From Symsagittifera roscoffensis (Eukaryota; Xenacoelomorpha; Acoela; Convolutidae), in NCBI RefSeq assembly GCF_963678635.1, contig NC_087063.1, positions 16,802,449 through 16,866,448 on the forward strand: DNA of 64,000 bases, in the 5' to 3' direction. Position 1 is the stretch's first letter. Every line of letters begins with the position of its first letter. The notes beneath the pieces were generated by a model that was given only the letters and a program-made list of their open reading frames with translations, searched no databases and had not been told where the DNA came from. This document shows, piece after piece, positions 57,329 through 64,000 of the stretch. The position numbers were made by a program, and so were the translations under genes.

Positions 57329-58237
57329 TCATCTTCCGTGTTGACCATGTTGTCGCATGCTTCTAACGAATGAATACTTCTTCAAAATATTTTTCATCTC
57401 TTCGATTTCGCCGCCTTCAAAACTGGTCCAGAGATCAAAGAAACTCACGATGTCGTTAACTAGAATCGCCAACTGCTCGAAATCAACCGTGCAGTCTGCA
57501 AACCACGCTTTATGCTCCGCCGACAACGAACCCAAACCACCCGTTGCATCCATACTTGACAAATTTGAATGCGAAAAACCAGTCGAGCAACTTTGCTTTC
57601 GGTAAGTGCAACAAGCTATGAGCAATGCCGCTAATGCTATCATAAAAGGCGGTTGGGTGAGAATCAAATCTGATCGCATAACATCATTTACGACTAGCCA
57701 GGAAGCTTTTAGCAATTCGTTGTTTTGATCACCAATATCCTCGCAAAACTGAGTTAGAGGCCGGTAGGGTTGGAATACTATTAGACAGCAATCCATAACC
57801 TCCATAAGAAGGAACTCACAGTCATGTATATCGTTAACTTTGTAAGGATATTCGTCAAACTGGAACACGTACTTGAACATATTTGACTTGATAGCTGCTG
57901 TACATTTTTCTATCAATCTGCTATTCGGCGAGGCGCCCACTTCTTCGACTTTTGAAGCCAAGAAAACTGAAGTTGGACACAGTAAAATAGGGTCAATGTC
58001 CTTTAAAGAGTATCTGGAATAAAATCGTTTGAAATAAATAATCGCAGTCGCTATCACCTGTTGGCGCACTTTCAACTCTTCGCCTATCGCTTGAATCAAC
58101 TGGCCAAAAAATATGTGTACTTTTTGGTACTCTTCGCATGTAAGCCTCTGCAAATCTGCTTGTCGGCCAAGTAGCATTTCTTCTTTGTCGAACAACCATT
58201 GTCGAAAATGGGAACTGTTCCAAAAATTTCCAGACAT
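57329..58237 (-). CDS. CCNC: Cyclin C (CDK8/19 partner of the Mediator kinase module)
   Basis: It encodes 302 residues in one coding exon. MSGNFWNSSHFRQWLFD at the start is the conserved cyclin C N-terminal helix. The first cyclin box (about residues 40-150) has LKVRQQVIATAIIYFKRFYS, YSLKDIDP and FLASKVEE. The second box contains CEFLLMEVMDCCLIVFQPYR and PPFMIALAALLIACC. Cyclin C binds CDK8/CDK19 in the nucleus and regulates pol II transcription through Mediator. The protein is slightly longer than vertebrate cyclin C (about 283) because of a Ser/Gly-rich insertion of roughly 25 residues after YRKQ (about residues 228-252) in the second fold. The start was set at the ATG seven bases after a good acceptor (TTGTTTTTCAG), so an upstream noncoding exon or a trans-spliced leader is likely. 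PUS10 ends 416 bp upstream on the same strand. Confidence 0.96.
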   Translation of the reverse strand: MSGNFWNSSHFRQWLFDKEEMLLGRQADLQRLTCEEYQKVHIFFGQLIQAIGEELKVRQQVIATAIIYFKRFYSRYSLKDIDPILLCPTSVFLASKVEEVGASPNSRLIEKCTAAIKSNMFKYVFQFDEYPYKVNDIHDCEFLLMEVMDCCLIVFQPYRPLTQFCEDIGDQNNELLKASWLVVNDVMRSDLILTQPPFMIALAALLIACCTYRKQSCSTGFSHSNLSSMDATGGLGSLSAEHKAWFADCTVDFEQLAILVNDIVSFFDLWTSFEGGEIEEMKNILKKYSFVRSMRQHGQHGR

Positions 58238-58661
58238 TTGCACCCTGAAAAACAAGTTATCATGACAAATGAAGGTAGCTGTTGCCAAGAATGAGATAAG
58301 AATTTAATTAGACGAATCATGCTGTGACATTCACGCTATACTCATTATTACTTATAATCCATTGTTTTCTCAACTACTCTGGAAAGATTAAGAATCAAAA
58401 TATCAATGGGTTAACCTGATTTTATCAAAACCTAAGTAAGCCAAAAACATTGAGCCACTTTAAAAACAAATGGTATTTATCAAATGCTTGAATAGACTAA
58501 CTTAATCAAACACAATGTTTTGTTTCGATTTTTTGTTTAAACTCTGAGCTAAAGAACAAAATAAATATTTTTAGAACAAAAGTAAGTTGTCGATCTTTAA
58601 GAATTCATTAAGTCATTGAATAACTACACAAATCAGATTGAACTCAAAAAAGGAATACTTT
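58238..58661. other. Short spacer between PUS10 and cyclin C
   Basis: It is 424 bp, AT-rich and without coding signal. On the minus strand the acceptor TTGTTTTTCAG ends at 58,245. ATTAAA on the minus strand at about 58,306 is the nearest polyadenylation-like hexamer. It would have to hold both the 3' end of PUS10 and any cyclin C promoter, unless the genes are co-transcribed. Confidence 0.5.
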
Positions 58662-59409
58662 TCATGAATTCTTGTCTTCAATAGGCCATGTCAAGTGAAC
58701 ATTTGCAACATCCAATTGAACAATATCGACATTGGTCCTTCCCAAAATATCACAGACCGAAGGGCTAGTTCTTCCCAAATCCCCATGGACCCATTCCTTA
58801 ACATACGTTCCCGCTTCAGTTAGAATCCTCAACGTCAAATAATGTGAAATACCTTCTTGTTCACATTTTAATTCAACCCCTTCAGGCGTAGCCCACAAAA
58901 TCCGCCTTTTCCGGTCGAGCAACGACCTTCGATGCAATACACGTAGCGGCGTTTTCTGATTAATTTCCAAAGGACTGATAATCTTCAGTTTTTCAACTTC
59001 ATTTGGAGAAAATTTTTCTCCCTTTGAAAACAAAATAGCTAAATACTCTTTCGTTTTCTCCGTTTCCCCATTACGAAGTACGTCCAAGTTTTCCTTTTTC
59101 ACAACATGCAAATGAGAAACCTTTACATCCGGCTTTGATGTTGAGTTAATCTCTTCCTGAATGGTCTTAAGCTCATCGCTAGTAACCTTTGTTACACAAG
59201 GGGTAATAAGTTCAACTGCAAAAGGTCGTCCGTTACCCAGCATTTTCACATCTATGTCCTCGCGGCCTGAAGATCTGAACATGGCGCTATCACACTTGAA
59301 AAAGAGCTTCATAGGCTCTGTTATTAGTTCCTCTATTGAAGAGGTCCCCTTCCTCCTTCCTCCAATGAACCATGGCGTTTGACTCAGGGTGCGGCTGAAC
59401 TTCAAGTAC
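58662..59409 (-). CDS. PUS10: tRNA pseudouridine synthase Pus10, last exon (C-terminal catalytic part)
   Basis: The last exon begins after the acceptor ATTGTTTTTGCAG and encodes about 249 residues to TAA/TAG at 58,662; earlier exons are outside the window. It holds the catalytic domain. YLKFSRTLSQTPWF and SSIEELI open the domain. FRSSGREDIDVKMLGNGRPF contains the catalytic aspartate region typical of Pus10. QKTPLRVLHRRSL and LTEAGTYVKEWVHGDLGRT are further signature blocks, and the protein ends with DIVQLDVANVHLTWP. Pus10 makes pseudouridine 54/55 in tRNA in archaea and eukaryotes; the animal protein also has a miRNA-processing role. The N-terminal THUMP-containing half is not in the window. 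The upstream intron carries a 3.1-kb minisatellite starting only 73 bp before this exon. All key motifs are intact, so the gene is probably functional. Confidence 0.95.
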
Positions 59410-59481
59410 CTGCAAAAACAATGCTGATATATTCATATTTTGATAAACTATAACAAAGATAAAATTCTAGATAGCTCAGCA

Positions 59482-62400
59482 TAAAAAACGGATCTCTTTA
59501 ACTATTCCCAACCCTACTGCAAATGAGGGAAACTTCATTACTACTGTCATTATTTTAAGGAAGATAGTTTTTGAAAATTCAGAATTAATACATGAGAAAG
59601 AATGCATGAAAATACAGTAATAGTAAAACAACGGATCTTTAACTATTCCCAACCCTACTGCAAATGAGGGAAACTTCATTACTACTGTCATTATTTTTAG
59701 GCAGATAGTTTTTGAAAATTCAGAATTAATACATGAGAAAGAATGCATGAAAATACAGTAATAGTAAAACAACGGATCTTTAACTATTCCCAACCCTACT
59801 GCAAATGAGGGAAACTTCATTACTACTGTCATTATTTTTAGGCAGATAGTTTTTGAAAATTCAGAATTAATACATGAGAAAGAATGCATGAAAATACAGT
59901 AAAAGTAAAAAAAAAAACGGATCTTTAACTATTCACAACCCTACTGCAAATGAGGGAAACTTCATTACTACTGTCATTATTTTTAGGCAGATAGTTTTTA
60001 GAAAATTCAGAATTAATACATGAGAAAGAATGCATGAAAATACAGAAATAGTAAAACAACGGATCTTTAACTATTCCCAACCCTACTGCAAATGAGGAAA
60101 ACTTCATTACTACTGTCATTATTTTTAGGCAGATAGTTTTTTGAAAATTCAGAATTAATACATGAGAAAGAATGCATGAAAATACAGAAATAGTAAAACA
60201 ACGGATCTTTAACTATTCCCAACCCTACTGCAAATGAGGGAAACTTCATTACTACTGTCATTATTTTTAGGCAGATAGTTTTTGAAAATTCAGAATTAAT
60301 ACATGAGAAAGAATGCATGAAAATACAGTATTAGTAAAACAACGGATCTTTAACTATTCCCAACCCTACTGCAAATGAGGGAAACTTCATTACTACTGTC
60401 ATTATTTTTAGGCAGATAGTTTTTGAAAATTCAGAATTAATACATGAGAAAGAATGCATGAAAATACAGTAATAGTAAAAAAAACGGATCTTTAACTATT
60501 CACAACCCTACTGCAAATGAGGGAAACTTCATTACTACTGTCATTATTTTTAGGCAGATAGTTTTTTGAAAATTCAGAATTAATACATGAGAAAGAATGC
60601 ATGAAAATACAGAAATAGTAAAACAACGGATCTTTAACTATTCCCAACCCTACTGCAAATGAGGGAAACTTCATTACTACTGTCATTATTTTTCGGCAGA
60701 TAGTTTTTTGAAAATTCAGAATTAATACATGAGAAAGAATGCATGAAAATACAGAAATAGTAAAACAACGGATCTTTAACTATTCCCAACCCTACTGCAA
60801 ATGAGGGAAACTTCATTACTACTGTCATTATTTTTAGGCAGATAGTTTTTTGAAAATTCAGAATTAATACATGAGAAAGAATGCATGAAAATACAGTAAT
60901 AGTAAAACAACGGATCTTTAACTATTCCCAACCCTACTGCAAATGAGGGAAACTTCATTACTACTGTCATTATTTTTAGGCAGATAGTTTTTGAAAATTC
61001 AGAATTAATACATGAGAAAGAATGCATGAAAATACAGTAATAGTAAAACAACGGATCTTTAACTATTCCCAACCCTACTGCAAATGAGGGAAACTTCATT
61101 ACTACTGTCATTATTTTTAGGCAGATAGTTTTTGAAAATTCAGAATTAATACATGAGAAAGAATGCATGAAAATACAGTAATAGTAAAAAAAACGGATCT
61201 TTAACTATTCACAACCCTACTGCAAATGAGGGAAACTTCATTACTACTGTCATTATTTTTAGGCAGATAGTTTTTTGAAAATTCAGAATTAATACATGAG
61301 AAAGAATGCATGAAAATACAGAAATAGTAAAACAACGGATCTTTAACTATTCCCAACCCTACTGCAAATGAGGAAAACTTCATTACTACTGTCATTATTT
61401 TTAGGCAGATAGTTTTTTGAAAATTCAGAATTAATACATGAGAAAGAATGCATGAAAATACAGAAATAGTAAAACAACGGATCTTTAACTATTCCCAACC
61501 CTACTGCAAATGAGGGAAACTTCATTACTACTGTCATTATTTTTAGGCAGATAGTTTTTGAAAATTCAGAATTAATACATGAGAAAGAATGCATGAAAAT
61601 ACAGTATTAGTAAAACAACGGATCTTTAACTATTCCCAACCCTACTGCAAATGAGGGAAACTTCATTACTACTGTCATTATTTTTAGGCAGATAGTTTTT
61701 GAAAATTCAGAATTAATACATGAGAAAGAATGCATGAAAATACAGTAATAGTAAAAAAAACGGATCTTTAACTATTCACAACCCTACTGCAAATGAGGGA
61801 AACTTCATTACTACTGTCATTATTTTTAGGCAGATAGTTTTTTGAAAATTCAGAATTAATACATGAGAAAGAATGCATGAAAATACAGAAATAGTAAAAC
61901 AACGGATCTTTAACTATTCCCAACCCTACTGCAAATGAGGGAAACTTCATTACTACTGTCATTATTTTTCGGCAGATAGTTTTTTGAAAATTCAGAATTA
62001 ATACATGAGAAAGAATGCATGAAAATACAGAAATAGTAAAACAACGGATCTTTAACTATTCCCAACCCTACTGCAAATGAGGGAAACTTCATTACTACTG
62101 TCATTATTTTTAGGCAGATAGTTTTTTGAAAATTCAGAATTAATACATGAGAAAGAATGCATGAAAATACAGTAATAGTAAAACAACGGATCTTTAACTA
62201 TTCCCAACCCTACTGCAAATGAGAGAAACTTCATTACTACTGTCATTATTTTTAGGCAGATAGTTTTTGAAAATTCAGAATTAATACATGAGAAAGAATG
62301 CATGAAAATACAGTAATAGTAAAACAACGGATCTTTAACTATTCCCAACCCTACTGCAAATGAGGGAAACTTCATTACTACTGTCATTATTTTTAGGCAG

Positions 62401-62606
62401 ATAGTTTTTGAAAATTCAGAATTAATACATGAGAAAGAATGCATGAAAATACAGTAATAGTAAAAAAAACGGATCTTTAACTATTCACAACCCTACTGCA
62501 AATGAGGGAAACTTCATTACTACTGTCATTATTTTTAGGCAGATAGTTTTTTGAAAATTCAGAATTAATACATGAGAAAGAATGCATGAAAATACAGAAA
62601 TAGTAA
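59482..62606 (-). repeat. 142-bp minisatellite, 22 units, with a 1276-bp higher-order period
   Basis: The word CGGATCTTTA or CGGATCTCTT marks each unit: 59,489, 59,632, 59,773, 59,918, 60,060, 60,202, 60,343, 60,485, 60,627, 60,769, 60,911, 61,052, 61,194 and so on to 62,470. Spacing is 141-145 bp. Private variants recur exactly 1276 bp (nine units) apart: AGGAAAACTT at 60,060+ and 61,336+, AGTATTAGT before 60,343 and 61,619, TTTTTCGG in the units of 60,627 and 61,903. So a nine-unit block was copied whole. It lies in the intron before the last PUS10 exon. Open frames through it are repeat by-products. Confidence 0.95.
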
Positions 62607-63434
62607 GAAAGGAAATCAAAATTAAACAATAACACGACTAATCGTAGCATGGTAGAGCCTAGAATGTTTTTACTGGCCCAGAAGGTATCTTAAGTTTTCA
62701 GTTACTGGTAAATTTCATAAATTACATTTTGAAAAAGTCCCTTTTTTCGCTACGTGCTCCCACGCGAAATGCCTAGTTCACGGTCATATTTTTACCAACT
62801 AGTTACGAGTTATTTGAACATTTGCATTACCTCAACTCAATTTCAAATGTTTTCTGGGCCACTTAAGTTCCGCCTTAAAGAAAACTGGTAAAAGCGCGCA
62901 TTAATTAACCCAAATTGGCTAAATTTTAGAACCCTCATATCATTGCGAAAACAGATTACGGGTGAAAAATCTTTTTAATTTTTGGCTCAGAGCATCAATG
63001 TCTGACACAGAGGCAGAGAAGAGCTTCGCGCCCCTTGTGACAAAACACAAACATAAAAAACATGTCGACAAAATAAAAGAGAAATATAGAAACAAACTAG
63101 GCCTAACTTAAATTTTCGCATGTCTCGATGGAATTTCATTCAAGGCAAAAAAGACAGACCCTTGGGTTACAAAAATAGCAATGGATCAAAACTCACGAGG
63201 AGAATTCAAAACCCATAATCTTTGAGCAGACAAAATGAGCCGAAAACCAAACAATTAAATATGTAAAAATAAAATTTTCAATTCCCTCCTGAAACTACAA
63301 AAAACTGCTACCAGAAAAAAAACAAAATCCGTGATGTGGCAACTAAGCCGACAAAACTTGAGCAGATAAACGAAAAACCATCAAATCAAAGTTCACTTTC
63401 GAAAAAATTTTCAATTGCGGAAATGCTGAAAAAA

Positions 63435-63490
63435 TGAGGTCCGGCCGGGACTCGAACACCAGACCTTAGGGTGTGAAAAATAGACTGATA
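63435..63490 (-). other. tRNA-derived relic with a strong box B
   Basis: On the minus strand it reads GTGTTCGAGTCCCGGCC followed by GGACCT, a canonical T-arm/box B running into an acceptor-like end. Sequence on the other side (CACCCTAAGGTC) matches the relic at 10.9 kb. Box A and the rest of the tRNA head are missing, so it is a truncated SINE or tRNA pseudogene. Confidence 0.45.
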
Positions 63491-63574
63491 GTATGAAAAT
63501 ATGCTGGTGTAAATAATTAATGAATAAAATTATACATCTCTAATAATTAATTGAAAACAGTGATGTCGAATATA

Positions 63575-63675
63575 ATAATTTGTTTAACAATTGGTTTAAC
63601 CAATTGGTTTAAAAAATGGTTTGTTAAACTGATTTAACCAATAACCAATTGGTTAAATAAAATCTTTTTAACCAA
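63575..63675. repeat. Cluster of AACCAATTGGTT palindromes
   Basis: GGTTTAACCAATTGGTTTAA (63,592-63,611) and ACCAATTGGTTAAAT, with further GGTTTAA and TTAACCAAT words, occur within 100 bp. Each core AACCAATTGGTT is self-complementary, so the cluster can fold in several ways. Confidence 0.75.
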
Positions 63676-64000
63676 TCAAAACTGGGCTATACTTTAAGTA
63701 ATCAGGTTTAAGTATTTAAGTTTCGAATCTAAGCAAGGTCAAGGAATCGTTATTTTTTTCAACGCCACCCATCACTCAGTCATGTTTCATCGATTGATAA
63801 TTAGCAATTTTGGCAAATTAAAACAATTTGAGGTCCCAATCAATTTAGGGGGGGGGGGGGGGGGGGGGAGGAGAGAATATGGATATTTCATGAACTAGCT
63901 TTGAAAATAGCCTAGATTCATTCAAAATTGAGCGTTTTACTGAAAAAAATTGAATTGAAAGACTAATCTATGCAAATACCAGTATACAGTATTGCTATCT

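Larger units (their letters stand above)
62607..64000. other. AT-rich noncoding right end
   Basis: This is presumably still PUS10 intron or upstream sequence. No PUS10 exon could be recognised on the minus strand. It contains a tRNA-like relic, a palindromic AACCAATTGGTT cluster and a G21 run at 63,848-63,868. Confidence 0.5.

Noticed and set aside
59476-62444. Repeated open frames (MTVVMKFPSFAVGLG...) in the PUS10-intron minisatellite
   Set aside because: Most units are 142 bp, not a multiple of three, so frames break at each such unit. Only runs of 141-bp units stay open.

Overview
This is a piece of an AT-rich animal nuclear genome, probably from an invertebrate. The protein-coding genes are split by GT-AG introns. 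Two can be named from conserved motifs: cyclin C and the C-terminal part of the pseudouridine synthase PUS10. Most of the window is layered transposable elements and tandem repeats, including Ty3/Gypsy and BEL/Pao retroelements, hAT-like MITEs and tRNA-derived fragments. Nothing visible points to one phylum. There are no bacterial features.

Layout. (1) 1-909 is the 3' part of a Gln/Ser-rich coding exon on the + strand. (2) 910-12.7 kb is AT-rich noncoding DNA with old repeats and several tRNA-like fragments. It holds an eroded copy (8.49-10.68 kb) of a mobile element built on satellite-like monomers. (3) 12.7-38.0 kb is a nested repeat complex. A ~2.6-kb dispersed repeat is present once uninterrupted (12.68-15.33 kb), once shortened (15.4-16.3 kb), and once split by insertions (17.5-38.0 kb). 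The split copy contains a 9.2-kb insertion (18,580-27,807) made almost wholly of ~172-bp satellite monomers with a 687-bp higher-order repeat. It also contains a complete-ended but decayed 6.9-kb Gypsy element (29,275-36,147, TSD AAGAT). Fragments of another retroelement's pol tail are embedded at 16.3 and 36.3 kb. (4) 39.37-44.94 kb is a decayed BEL/Pao element whose integrase is interrupted by another copy of the satellite-bearing element. (5) 45.9-50.9 kb holds two hAT-like MITEs with 8-bp target duplications. They flank a less AT-rich block with three small unrecognised + strand ORFs. (6) 51.5-59.4 kb is the gene-dense part: three head-to-tail genes on the - strand, in transcription order PUS10 (last exon), cyclin C, and a ~1004-residue low-complexity protein I do not recognise. 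(7) 59.48-62.61 kb, in the intron upstream of the last PUS10 exon, is a 22-unit ~142-bp minisatellite with a 1276-bp higher-order period. (8) The right end is AT-rich noncoding DNA with a palindromic repeat and a G21 run.

The most interesting signal is the satellite-bearing mobile element. It has a small 5' hairpin motif, a variable number of ~172-bp monomers, a conserved ~270-bp 3' tail and a GATA microsatellite. The window supplies both an empty site (13,598/13,599) and a filled site (18,580-27,807), plus an independent insertion into a BEL integrase. This makes a strong case that a long, HOR-organised satellite array grew inside a transposon. The architecture resembles Helentron-type non-autonomous elements (pearl, DINE-1/HINE), but the class is inferred.
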